64,000 bases of DNA from CAWJTN01 sp963845895. GTDB lineage: Bacteria > Patescibacteriota > Microgenomatia > UBA1406 > GWC2-37-13. A program made the translations under genes and the position numbers. Positions within the stretch are counted from its first letter, which is position 1. Each line of letters begins with the position of its first letter. The notes beneath the pieces were generated by a model that did not search any database, was not told the DNA's origin, and saw only the letters and a program-made list of their open reading frames with translations. This document shows, in pieces, positions 17,592 to 25,568 of the stretch. Where the stretch lies: the NCBI GenBank assembly GCA_963845895.1, contig CAWJTN010000001.1:372001-436000 (forward strand), in the 5' to 3' direction.

Positions 17592-19379
17592 TTATTTTCC
17601 CTGATCTTTAAACATTGCTTCCATTTCTTTTAATGTTGTTACGTCTTCTGATCTTTTATCGTCTCTAAACTTTTCCAGGCGGGGAAAACGCAGAGCAAAA
17701 CCAGGAACATCAACGTCAAATGCCGAGCCTGATTTGGATAGTTTCATCTTTCTTCCGGCAGTATGAACAGGAGACTTTGTAATTTCGTCAGCCTTTATCT
17801 CAACAACAATTGATGGAACCAGCCAAGCATCACATTCCATCATTTTATCGACATCGTATTGATTGGGTTTTTTTTGAACTTTGAACTTTGAACTTTGAAC
17901 TTTTAACTGCTTCCATTCAGCATCCGACAAACCTGTGCCAATTTTTGCTACGGTCATAAATTTATCCTGCTTTTCATCATAGATTCCAACAAGGAATGCG
18001 CCTATTCCAAAACCTGCCCTTCTACCCTTTCCGTAATCATATCCCATAACAAGACAGTCAATCGTATCTTCAATTTTTGAAGAATAGCTCCTTTTAAATT
18101 TAATCCAGTTCCAACCACGTGCGCCTGGCTGATATATCCCATCAAGTTTCTTTGCAACAATACCCTCTAATCCTTTTGATATAGAATCATCAAATAAAAG
18201 CTCTAGCTTTTTTTCATCCTCAACTATATTTTCGGGAGCTATCAATATAGTGTCTTTAAACAAATCACCTGTTAATTTAATATTTTTTTCCAACAATCTT
18301 CTTCTTTTAATATAACTTACATCAATAAGATTTCTCCCATTAAGATATAAAAGCTCAAAAGCAAAAAATTTGAGAGGAATTTCTTTAGCTTTTTCTTCAA
18401 TGTTATACTTCCTTTTCCGCTGTACCGTATCCTGAAAAGGTAGAAAATTACCTGAATGAGGATAAAAACCTATTGCTTCTCCTTCAAAAATAACTCCCTC
18501 TGCCTTAACTTCTTTTTTAACACCTCTGACAATATCAGGATACATATAAGAAACATTCTCGAGGTTACGAGAATATAATCTGACTTCATTCTTTTTCCTA
18601 GAGTAATGGATCTGTAGTCTAAATCCATCATATTTTGGTTCCACAGCACATTTGCCTATTTTTTCAATAATTTCTTTCCCCGAAGACAAGCGTTCTGCTC
18701 TCATCATCAGTATCGGAGTGAATACAGAAGGTCTGACTTTTTTTAATCCCTTCAAACCTTCAGTTTTAAGAATATAGCCAATGTATCCAAGATCAGGTCT
18801 CACGTGATAATATCTCTGAAGAATCGGTCTTAAACTCTTATCGCCTTTCAACATCCAGGAAAAAGTATCCAAAATAGTCATATCAGAAAATCCTAATCTC
18901 AAAACTCCTATCGGAATCCTGACCAAATATCTGGAAGATAAAGGATCAGCTATTCTAATTAAATTTGTAAGAATTTTGGTTTTTATATCTTGTGAACCTG
19001 TTCCGGATGCTGTAGCTAACTTTTTAAGATCCTCATACACTTCAATGACCGTTAAGTCTTTTTCTTCCAACGATCTTATATTTTTTTTAAAATACTCTAC
19101 CGTTTTACCAATGTCACCTAATTTTTTATATTCTTCTAATAAAATCTTTTTTTCAATGTTTAAAGCTGACGCTGCACTTTTTATCACCGTTTTTTCGGCT
19201 ATCCCGAATTCGATCTTTTCATACAAAGGTGCAAGTCTTCCTTGTAGAAGATAAACTGTTTTTTCGATCTCATTTTTCTCAAGTTTTTTAAAAAGTTCGG
19301 ATAAAAGATGAGTTATTGATAAACGTGAAGCAGTATTTTCTATCTCTTCAAATAACTTTGATAATTCTCTAAATTTCAT
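17592..19379 (-). CDS. lig: ATP-dependent DNA ligase, archaeal/eukaryotic LigI type
   Basis: 595 residues. An N-terminal alpha-helical DNA-binding domain (residues 1-200) is followed by the adenylation domain with the nucleophile lysine in VEPKYDGFRLQIHY (motif I), RLYSRNLENVS (motif III), FEGEAIGF (motif IIIa/IV), LKFFAFELLYL, GLEGIVAKKLDG (motif IV/V) and WIKFKR (motif V). The OB domain follows (LVMGYDYGKGRRAGFG, FMTVAKIGTGL). Size and domain order match archaeal replicative ligases rather than the small bacterial LigD type or NAD-dependent LigA. A repeat-derived peptide (KVQSSKFKVQKKPNQ) sits in the OB domain, encoded at 17873-17910. Whether a separate NAD-dependent ligase exists elsewhere cannot be seen. 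Confidence 0.95.
   Translation of the reverse strand: MKFRELSKLFEEIENTASRLSITHLLSELFKKLEKNEIEKTVYLLQGRLAPLYEKIEFGIAEKTVIKSAASALNIEKKILLEEYKKLGDIGKTVEYFKKNIRSLEEKDLTVIEVYEDLKKLATASGTGSQDIKTKILTNLIRIADPLSSRYLVRIPIGVLRLGFSDMTILDTFSWMLKGDKSLRPILQRYYHVRPDLGYIGYILKTEGLKGLKKVRPSVFTPILMMRAERLSSGKEIIEKIGKCAVEPKYDGFRLQIHYSRKKNEVRLYSRNLENVSYMYPDIVRGVKKEVKAEGVIFEGEAIGFYPHSGNFLPFQDTVQRKRKYNIEEKAKEIPLKFFAFELLYLNGRNLIDVSYIKRRRLLEKNIKLTGDLFKDTILIAPENIVEDEKKLELLFDDSISKGLEGIVAKKLDGIYQPGARGWNWIKFKRSYSSKIEDTIDCLVMGYDYGKGRRAGFGIGAFLVGIYDEKQDKFMTVAKIGTGLSDAEWKQLKVQSSKFKVQKKPNQYDVDKMMECDAWLVPSIVVEIKADEITKSPVHTAGRKMKLSKSGSAFDVDVPGFALRFPRLEKFRDDKRSEDVTTLKEMEAMFKDQGK
17873..17910. repeat. TTTGAAC tandem array inside the ligase gene
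   Basis: Four near-perfect TTTGAAC heptamers in tandem, in frame, encoding a KVQSSKFKVQ peptide in the OB domain. Confidence 0.85.
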
Positions 19380-19564
19380 TTTCCCTCCCTGTCATTCTGA
19401 GTCCCGCTTAGCGGGACGAAGAATCTATTGTTAAATAAAAATAAATAAGCTGTTGTTTGGCTGGCTAAAAACAAAACACCAAGGGCAAAAGAAAAAAAGC
19501 CCGCTATAAAAAACCAATATAGACAATCTGCAAAAGCTTCTGATCCATCAACTAAATTATACAC
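19376..19564 (-). CDS. Possible small membrane protein (62 aa) upstream of the ligase
   Basis: A frame from a GTG at 19564 encodes two hydrophobic stretches (WFFIAGFFSFALGVLFLA, TTAYLFLF) and ends with RFFVPLSGTQNDREGK, which comes from a palindromic repeat (19391-19426). It overlaps the ligase start by 4 bp. A TATAAT lies inside its first codons, so the start or even the reality of the gene is uncertain; a different ATG frame after that TATAAT gives only 14 codons. It could be a decayed gene extended by the repeat. Confidence 0.3.
   Translation of the reverse strand: MYNLVDGSEAFADCLYWFFIAGFFSFALGVLFLASQTTAYLFLFNNRFFVPLSGTQNDREGK
19391..19426. repeat. Palindromic dispersed repeat with a perfect GTCCCGC hairpin
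   Basis: GTCATTCTGAGTCCCGCTTAGCGGGAC and the following GAAGAATC contain a perfect GTCCCGCT/AGCGGGAC stem. It is the same general class as the element at 85-156 but a different subfamily. Confidence 0.65.
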
Positions 19565-19567
19565 ATC

Positions 19568-19595
19568 TTGACAACCTTTTTTAATCTACTACAAT
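19568..19595 (+). promoter_or_regulatory. Promoter of the 19602 gene, leaderless
   Basis: TTGACA (19568-19573), a 16-nt spacer, TACAAT (19590-19595), then 6 nt to the ATG at 19602. Confidence 0.75.
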
Positions 19596-19601
19596 AAACT
19601 T

Positions 19602-20473
19602 ATGCTCGATAATACTGTAGATAACTCAAAAAAACAAGCTGAATCTTTAGTTGCCGAGCAACAAAGACAAAAGGAAGCGCTAGCTTTTACCAAACGACTT
19701 GAACAAATTGAAAGTGATGTAAAAGCTCATAATGGATTACTTCCTGAAAGACCGATTGGGAAACCGACTAGAGAAATCAACCTCTTCTTCCTCCGTCAGT
19801 AGGTACATATATTTTGATGGTACAAGATGCTCAAGGGAGAACTTCTTCTATCCTCGTTAGTTCCGTAGATCTTGGTCAAGGAAATACTCCTCAAACTGAA
19901 TATGTTGCTGTCGGATTAGACAAATCTTTTAATCACCTGTCAAATGAGATACCTGTATTATTTATTGGAGATAGTCCAAGGGGTTTTTCTTCTGAAGGAG
20001 CAGAAAATCTTTGGCGTGACAATATGATGCCGATGGAAAGCAAATTACACTTAAGCAGACAACATTATACAGATAGTTATGGTTCATTAACCTTAAGGCA
20101 CCAAAGTGGTCCACCTTTACGAATTGAGGCATGTCGAATGGAGATGCCAACAATGCCTGAGACTGGAGAGACTAACCTCAAAGATGTGGCTGAAGGTCGG
20201 TTTACAACCTTAACTCAAAAAGCTCAAGAAAGCTCAATAGGTAGAACTGCTTATCAAGCTTTGGTAACACCTAAAGCTGTATATAATAATGCAATGACAG
20301 CATTTCTAGCAATTAATACAACTGATTTTAAACAGGTTGCTCGCGACCAAATGAAAAATAGACCACCAGGATATGACTGGGTGATGAAAATAGGTGGAGA
20401 TGGTTCTATTCCAAAATTGGAAACTCCAACAACACCTGGAGTTGGTAGAGGTACTACTGCGAGAGCGAGATAA
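19602..20473 (+). pseudogene. Frameshifted soluble protein gene (about 290 codons), possibly FHA-like
   Basis: Two frames join into one sensible protein. Frame 1 runs from the ATG at 19602 (MLDNTVDNSKKQAESL..., a coiled-coil start) to PERPIGKPTRE and then hits a stop at 19802. The frame continuing NQPLLPPSVGTYILMVQDAQG runs to 20473. One missing A in the GAAAT run near 19775 explains the break. The N-terminus is charged and helical; the middle has LHLSRQHYTDSYGSLTLRH, which loosely resembles the SRxH core of FHA domains (weak). The C-terminus is Pro/Thr/Gly/Arg-rich. The intact promoter suggests recent decay, a sequencing or assembly error, or recoding. Function unknown. Confidence 0.6.
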
Positions 20474-20541
20474 AACTTATGATAAACTCTTCTTGAACTG
20501 AAATATTGTCTTTTATTGAATTATTATTTAAACTAATCTTC

Positions 20542-20973
20542 ATGGATCAAAATAACCTACAAACTCAAACTCCACCTGTACAAAACCCTATTACTTCAGA
20601 AAACAAAAATAAAAAAGTTGAGCAATCACTTAGTGAAAAATTTCGAAAATACATCGAAATTGAAGTCTTAAAAATAATTAAAGATCTTGCTGATAAAGGA
20701 AAAGTTACACAAGATAAAATGCAAGCAATGGCACAATTAACCTTAGATCTTATTAAACCAGGTATGACGCTGGAAGAACTATTTCAAAATGTGATGAAAT
20801 TAGATGATCAGTATTCTGAACTCTCACCGATAGTTTACAAAATAATGAAAGAATATGAGGAAAAATATGGGAAAAAAACCATTGACGAAGTTTCGCAGTT
20901 AATAAAAACCGAAAATTATGATCAAGCGCAAGAAATGGTAAAGAAACTTTTACAGTTTAAATCAACAGGATAA
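20542..20973 (+). CDS. Small soluble alpha-helical protein (143 aa), unknown
   Basis: Starts MDQNNLQTQTPPVQNP, a disordered Gln/Pro/Asn leader, followed by a helical domain (EKFRKYIEIEVLKIIKDLADKGKV... and KIMKEYEEKYGKKTIDEV). It has no cysteines, signal peptide or membrane helix. The ATG at 20542 is preferred over upstream alternatives because TTGTCT, 17 nt and TAAACT end 7 nt before it. It follows the frameshifted gene by about 70 bp but has its own promoter. I do not recognise the family. Confidence 0.65.
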   Translation: MDQNNLQTQTPPVQNPITSENKNKKVEQSLSEKFRKYIEIEVLKIIKDLADKGKVTQDKMQAMAQLTLDLIKPGMTLEELFQNVMKLDDQYSELSPIVYKIMKEYEEKYGKKTIDEVSQLIKTENYDQAQEMVKKLLQFKSTG

Positions 20974-21000
20974 AAAAATAAAACTACCAGTATTAAAATT

Positions 21001-22044
21001 TTATATCATTACGTATCTAGCTCCTTTAGTGCTTCCGATTTTTTTAAGTAGACCCATTTTGATAAGCTCCTGCAAATCCCGAAGTACAGTATCTTCAGAA
21101 ATATCTGGAAAGACAGTCGGGAAACTTTGATTCTGTAAGTAACCTACTTCTTGAATATACTCGATAATTTTGACCTGTCTTTCTGTGAGGTAAATTTGTC
21201 TTCCTCCAAATTTTTCCTTCAATTTTACATCTTTTGAAAGTTTGAGAATTTTTTCTTTTATTTTTTCAAATTCTACCGAAGCGCCAAAGGTGAAATACTC
21301 CAACCATGAAGAAAGATCTCCTTTGGAAGCTTTCTGAAGATTTTGATAATAACTTATTGCGTCTTTATCATAATATTCCTCTAACGAAAAAAACCTTCTG
21401 ATATCATAACCTCCTAAAAAAAGTATTAATGTTGCCAAAAGCCTGGCTACTCTTCCATTTCCATCAATAAAAGGATGGATTCGAACAAGCTCGTGATGAG
21501 CAATTCCTGCTTTTAAAACTGGATGAAGTTCTCCTTTGTTATCGCTATTTATCCAATAGATAAATTCTCTCATCAAAAACGGAATTTCCAACGGCGGAGG
21601 TGGTCTAAACGTAACTTCTCCCGTTTCGGAATTTTTGACTACAACGTGTTTTATCCTATATTCTCCAGCAGAATCATCAGTCAGAATTTTATAGACAATG
21701 ATTCTGTGGAGTTTTTTAATGATTTGTTCGGTTATCTTTTCAATCTTTTTGTTTGCTTCTTCATCTATATACTCAATTACTTTTCTGTAATTTATAATCT
21801 CTTGGATATCTCTAGGCCGTCCAATAACGTCTTTACCTAAAAGTACATCTTTGGCCTCATCCTTGTGTAAAAGATTTCCTTCGATGTGAGTACCGTGGTA
21901 CGCGGATCTAACTATTGCATCTTCTTTAAACTGTTTTTCCCATAATGGTAGAAGAGGAGAATGTCTAATTACTTCTTCGGACGCTTCTATTTTTGCTATA
22001 TTATTAAGAATTTTATTGGTGATTGTAAAAGTAGGAATAAACAT
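21001..22044 (-). CDS. Fic-domain protein with C-terminal winged-helix domain
   Basis: 347 residues from the ATG at 22044 (MFIPTFTITNKIL), chosen because a TATAAT lies exactly 6 nt upstream. The Fic core has the complete active-site loop HPFIDGNGRVAR (catalytic His, phosphate-binding loop, second Arg). The N-terminal helix carries GTHIEGN, resembling the inhibitory helix of Fic proteins though not the exact S/TxxxEG/N spacing. The C-terminal 70 residues look like a winged helix (TERQVKIIEYIQEVGYLQN...SEDTVLRDLQELIKMGLL). Such Fic-wHTH proteins are common in bacteria; they AMPylate or otherwise modify targets, usually unknown. It is isolated from operons here. Confidence 0.92.
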   Translation of the reverse strand: MFIPTFTITNKILNNIAKIEASEEVIRHSPLLPLWEKQFKEDAIVRSAYHGTHIEGNLLHKDEAKDVLLGKDVIGRPRDIQEIINYRKVIEYIDEEANKKIEKITEQIIKKLHRIIVYKILTDDSAGEYRIKHVVVKNSETGEVTFRPPPPLEIPFLMREFIYWINSDNKGELHPVLKAGIAHHELVRIHPFIDGNGRVARLLATLILFLGGYDIRRFFSLEEYYDKDAISYYQNLQKASKGDLSSWLEYFTFGASVEFEKIKEKILKLSKDVKLKEKFGGRQIYLTERQVKIIEYIQEVGYLQNQSFPTVFPDISEDTVLRDLQELIKMGLLKKIGSTKGARYVMI

Positions 22045-22148
22045 GGAATTATTATACAACAATGAAATTGGCATTTTTATCACTAATTTAGATCGTACCA
22101 GCAACCTAAAATCAACCGAGTCAGTTGAATGTGAATTGTAGCAAAGCC

Positions 22149-23213
22149 TTATTTTGACCTTTTAATTATAAATTCAAGAAGTGAATCTAGTAGGTTTTGA
22201 AGATTTTGATCATTTGTAATTTTTGGAATTGCTTTTCTTCCTTTTTCTATATAATGTCTTTCTAAATCTTTAACATATTTAAGCGCTCCTATTTTGTTAA
22301 AAAAAGAGCGAACTTTTATAATATCTTTTTCTCTTAAATTCTTATTTCCCAAAATTGTTTTTAAATATTTTTTTTGCTCTTCCGACCCATTTTTAAAGAC
22401 AAAATGAATAAATAAGGTAACTTTTCCTTCTTTCAAATCTGAATCGGCCGGTTTTCCTGTATCAGTCTCATTACCGAATAAGCCTAAAATGTCATCATGT
22501 ATCTGGAAAGCCCAACCTAAGCAAAGTCCATATTCTTTAAGGGCTGCTAATTTACTTTTATTTTCCATACCAGCAAGTGTAGCTCCAACAAGTAAAGGGA
22601 GAACACCTGTATATTCAGCAGTTTTATATTTAAAAATATTGAAAATATTGTCCTCTGCAGAATTTATTGCAAATGAATTTGTTACATCTAAAACCTGTCC
22701 GTGAACAAGATTAATCGCATGATCGGCATAAATTTTACTTACTTTAACTAATCTGTCAGGTTGAAAATTACTATTTAATAATTTATTCCAAGATAAATAA
22801 AAAGCTAAATCCCCTACACAAATTCCCAATGATTCCGCTGTATTTTGACCAAATTTTTCATACTGTTTAGGTATCGTAGGAATCCCGCGTCTAAATTCTG
22901 CTTCATCCATAATATCATCGTGCACAAGAACTCCCGTATGAAAAAGTTCTATAAATAAACTTGCGTCATAAATTGATTCAATATCCATACCTCCGGCTAA
23001 CTGATATCCCAATACAATCAATGCACCACGGATTTTTTTTCCTTTTTTTGCCGTTTCCGAAAATTTTTTTAATAAATCTGCAGGAAGTAAACCTATTTTT
23101 TTTGCCTCATCTATGTTTTTTTGCAGATATGAATCGAATAAGGATCCTGTGTTTTTGATATAGTCACTAAGATATATTTTTGCTAAATCTCTTCTCATAA
23201 AATTATTTTCCAA
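22149..23213 (-). CDS. Trans-polyprenyl diphosphate synthase (IspA/GGPPS family)
   Basis: 354 residues. The first Asp-rich motif is HDDIMDEAEFRRG (DD at residues 99-100) and the second is QIHDDILGLFGNETDTGKP, both intact; GKKIRG near residue 60 binds IPP. It elongates DMAPP with IPP to C15-C25 or longer; the chain length cannot be read safely. It overlaps the uppS 3' end by 11 bp, so the two are cotranscribed. With the mevalonate genes nearby it forms an isoprenoid block. An alternative start at the second Met (FMRRDLAKIY) is possible. Confidence 0.92.
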   Translation of the reverse strand: MENNFMRRDLAKIYLSDYIKNTGSLFDSYLQKNIDEAKKIGLLPADLLKKFSETAKKGKKIRGALIVLGYQLAGGMDIESIYDASLFIELFHTGVLVHDDIMDEAEFRRGIPTIPKQYEKFGQNTAESLGICVGDLAFYLSWNKLLNSNFQPDRLVKVSKIYADHAINLVHGQVLDVTNSFAINSAEDNIFNIFKYKTAEYTGVLPLLVGATLAGMENKSKLAALKEYGLCLGWAFQIHDDILGLFGNETDTGKPADSDLKEGKVTLFIHFVFKNGSEEQKKYLKTILGNKNLREKDIIKVRSFFNKIGALKYVKDLERHYIEKGRKAIPKITNDQNLQNLLDSLLEFIIKRSK

Positions 23214-23892
23214 ACCTACGCTTACGAGTCGAATAATCTTGTACTGCTTTTTCTAATTCATTTTCCTTAAAGTCTGGGAAGTATAAATCCGAAAAATATA
23301 ATTCACTATATTCGCTTTGCCATTGCATAAAACCGGATAATCGTTTTTCTCCTCCCGTTCGAATAATTAAATCCGGATCAGGAACTCCGCTTGTATCCAA
23401 ATACTTATTAAAATCCTCTTTGGTTAAATTTTGACTTTTGACCTTTGAATTTTGATATTTATTGATTGCTCTAACTATTTCGTCTCTTCCTCCATAATTT
23501 ACGGCGAACATTACTGTCAATTTATTAAAGTTAGAGGTTTCCTTAACTGCTTTATTTATTAACTCTTGAATATCTTTGGGTAATTTGCTTAAATCTCCTA
23601 TTGTTTTTATTTGAACTTTATTTTTTTTAAATTTTTTGACTTGATTTCTTAAATATAATCTAGTTAGATCAAACAAGCCCTGAAGCTCTTTAGGACTTCT
23701 TTTAGTTAAGTTTTCGGTTGAAAGAGCCCAAAAAGTAAAATATTTTACTCCCAGTTCTTTTAATCTCTTTATTAAGTCAGGCAATGTTTTTTCAGCGGCT
23801 ATGCGGTGTCCTTCAAATGCAGGTAATCCTCTTTCTTTTGCCCACCGCCTATTGCCATCAGGAATTATTGCTACGTGTTTTGGAATATTCAT
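23203..23892 (-). CDS. uppS: Undecaprenyl/cis-polyprenyl diphosphate synthase
   Basis: 229 residues. HVAIIPDGNRRWAKERG contains the catalytic Asp12; WALSTENLTKRSPKE, MFAVNYGGRDEIV and DLIIRTGGEKRLSGF...EYSELYF are the remaining family motifs, all intact. It makes the C55-type lipid carrier used for cell-envelope glycans. A repeat-derived peptide (YQNSKVKSQNLTKED) lies between two conserved blocks, encoded at about 23425-23457. A TAATAC -10 lies 6 nt upstream of the ATG. It is the first gene of the operon with the trans-polyprenyl synthase. Confidence 0.95.
   Translation of the reverse strand: MNIPKHVAIIPDGNRRWAKERGLPAFEGHRIAAEKTLPDLIKRLKELGVKYFTFWALSTENLTKRSPKELQGLFDLTRLYLRNQVKKFKKNKVQIKTIGDLSKLPKDIQELINKAVKETSNFNKLTVMFAVNYGGRDEIVRAINKYQNSKVKSQNLTKEDFNKYLDTSGVPDPDLIIRTGGEKRLSGFMQWQSEYSELYFSDLYFPDFKENELEKAVQDYSTRKRRFGK
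23425..23457. repeat. TTTTGAC/TTTGAAT-type repeat inside uppS
   Basis: Units TTTTGACTTTTGACCTTTGAATTTTGA in frame within uppS, a degenerate member of the TTTGAAC family. Confidence 0.6.
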
Positions 23893-23950
23893 AAATTTGT
23901 ATTATTATAGTCTCCTTGACTTAAAAATTCATTTACTATAAACTCTTTTT

Positions 23951-24256
23951 ATGCCTACAGATACTCCGTTTATCATAAATGAAACATCATTTCCTGCGGC
24001 AAAGTTAGGAACCTTTGCAAATTTATTAAATATCGTTCTTCCGCTTTTAATGATCGGGGCAGCTTTTCTTCTTTTGGTCATGCTTTTGAGAGCTGGACTT
24101 GCCTGGATTAGCAGCGGTGACAATCCTGAGAGTCTAAAAAAAGCTCAACAAACAATCACTTTTGCAGTTTTCGGTTTAATTATTGTTATAGTTAGTTTTT
24201 TAGTTGTAAAATTGATTGGAATCATATTTAATATTAATACAATACCATTACAATGA
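23951..24256 (+). CDS. VirB2/TrbC-like pilin-type membrane protein (101 aa)
   Basis: A short polar N-terminus (MPTDTPFIINETSFPAAKLG) is followed by a long hydrophobic helix (IVLPLLMIGAAFLLLVMLL), a polar turn (WISSGDNPESLKKAQQT) and a second hydrophobic helix. This two-helix hairpin with an S-G-D-x-E-x-x-x-K-A turn is the VirB2/TrbC pilin pattern common in candidate-phyla genomes. It overlaps the next pilin gene by 4 bp (ATGA) and resembles the C-terminal domain of the protein at 2309-3100. The promoter is TTGACT with a TATAAA -10 8 nt before the ATG. Confidence 0.7.
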   Translation: MPTDTPFIINETSFPAAKLGTFANLLNIVLPLLMIGAAFLLLVMLLRAGLAWISSGDNPESLKKAQQTITFAVFGLIIVIVSFLVVKLIGIIFNINTIPLQ

Positions 24257-24594
24257 AACTAGCACAGGGAGATGTACAACAAATAATTGGAACCATTGCG
24301 CCTCCAGCTGGCGCTCCAACTGATTTAGGAAGGTTTATCGGACTGCTTGTGAACATATTTATAACAGTTGCAGGTTTTTTTGTCTTGATCTACTTATTTT
24401 CGGGTGCTTTTGATTGGATAGTCTCTGGAGGGGAAAAAGAAAAATTATCAAAGGCTCAAAGCAAGATTACCAACGCAATAATCGGCATGATTATGGTCAT
24501 ACTTGCCTTAGTTTTATTCAACACTATAGCTGGAAATATTTTACATATAGTTGATACATCTGGAGGCTGGTCGTTCCCAATTCCACATCTTTAA
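24253..24594 (+). CDS. VirB2/TrbC-like pilin-type membrane protein (113 aa)
   Basis: Same architecture as the preceding gene: FIGLLVNIFITVAGFFVLIYLF, a polar turn WIVSGGEKEKLSKAQSK and a second helix AIIGMIMVILALVLFNTIA, then a short C-terminal tail. It is translationally coupled to the upstream paralogue by a 4-bp overlap and ends in a 4-bp convergent overlap with the diphosphomevalonate decarboxylase gene. The pair may form alternative pilin or scaffold subunits of a type IV-like apparatus; no ATPase of that system is in the window. Confidence 0.7.
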   Translation: MKLAQGDVQQIIGTIAPPAGAPTDLGRFIGLLVNIFITVAGFFVLIYLFSGAFDWIVSGGEKEKLSKAQSKITNAIIGMIMVILALVLFNTIAGNILHIVDTSGGWSFPIPHL

Positions 24595-25565
24595 AATAAA
24601 TGTTTTTCTAGTGATCTTATCCCGACTGAAGGAAAATTAACAGTAAACTTATTAATTCCAAATTTATTTAATTCACTTTTTAATGTACCTAAATTTTTCC
24701 TCTCACAAATAAGCATTACTTGAGGTCCTGCATCAATAGTGAAATAGACAGGAACTCCTGCTTTTCTCAACTGCCAAACTAATCTTATTATCCTCACAGT
24801 TTCTGGCAGCCAATAAAGAATAGGAGGATTTGATGTTAACGTCATCGCGTGAAGCTCAAGTGCCTCTGCTTCAGTTAATTCTCCAAATTTAGTAAAATTT
24901 CTCTTTCTTATAAATTTTTTTATTAAAGAAATTTTTTCTTTCATCCTTGACAATCTTGTTTTTAAAAATGGGTTTGAGAACATTCTTTTATGACCTTTTG
25001 TTGACCCTATATCTTTTTTCTCCCAACTAATAACTACCACAATTACAGCAATATCGAAATAATTAGGAGGAAAAATTGAGACCGCATAAGAAGTTTCACT
25101 TGTGTTGCCTTCTAGCCATTCTACAAAACCATCGGGAATAGAACGACAGGCAGAGCCGGATCCAAGACGAGCCAAAATTGACAACTCCTTTTCAACCAAC
25201 TCTAATCCAGCTGCTTTTGTTGCTGCTAAAGTCAAAGCTGCAAATCCTGAAGCTGAAGAAGCTAAACCGCTGGCAGTTGGAAAATTATTTTGGGAAACAA
25301 CCTTGGCTTTTAAATTTATCTTAGCTAATTTTCTGACTCTATCCAACTGTTTTATAACTCTAATATTGGAAATTTCGTCTCTCTTACCATTCAAGAGAAT
25401 ATCATCTGACTTTAAATTCTTTTGAAATTCTACAGTGGTAGTTGTACTTAAACCGCTGAGATTAACAGAAATACTTGTATTTAATGGCAATCGTAGATTT
25501 TCATCTTTCTTACCCCAATATTTAATAAAGGCAATATTTGATGGAGCTATTGCTGTTGCTTTCAT
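24591..25565 (-). CDS. mvaD: Diphosphomevalonate decarboxylase
   Basis: 324 residues of the GHMP fold. MKATAIAPSNIAFIKYWGKKD is the classic MVD opening, LPLNTSISVNLSGL follows, the ATP loop is FPTASGLASSASGFAALTLA, and GSGSACRSIPDGFVEWLEG holds the Ser/Arg active-site region. The catalytic Asp lies in YFTIDAGPQV. It converts diphosphomevalonate to IPP, the final step of the classical mevalonate route, so a phosphomevalonate kinase must exist. It is the last gene of the seven-gene mevalonate run, 3 bp after the neighbouring kinase. Confidence 0.95.
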   Translation of the reverse strand: MKATAIAPSNIAFIKYWGKKDENLRLPLNTSISVNLSGLSTTTTVEFQKNLKSDDILLNGKRDEISNIRVIKQLDRVRKLAKINLKAKVVSQNNFPTASGLASSASGFAALTLAATKAAGLELVEKELSILARLGSGSACRSIPDGFVEWLEGNTSETSYAVSIFPPNYFDIAVIVVVISWEKKDIGSTKGHKRMFSNPFLKTRLSRMKEKISLIKKFIRKRNFTKFGELTEAEALELHAMTLTSNPPILYWLPETVRIIRLVWQLRKAGVPVYFTIDAGPQVMLICERKNLGTLKSELNKFGINKFTVNFPSVGIRSLEKHLF

Positions 25566-25568
25566 ACT

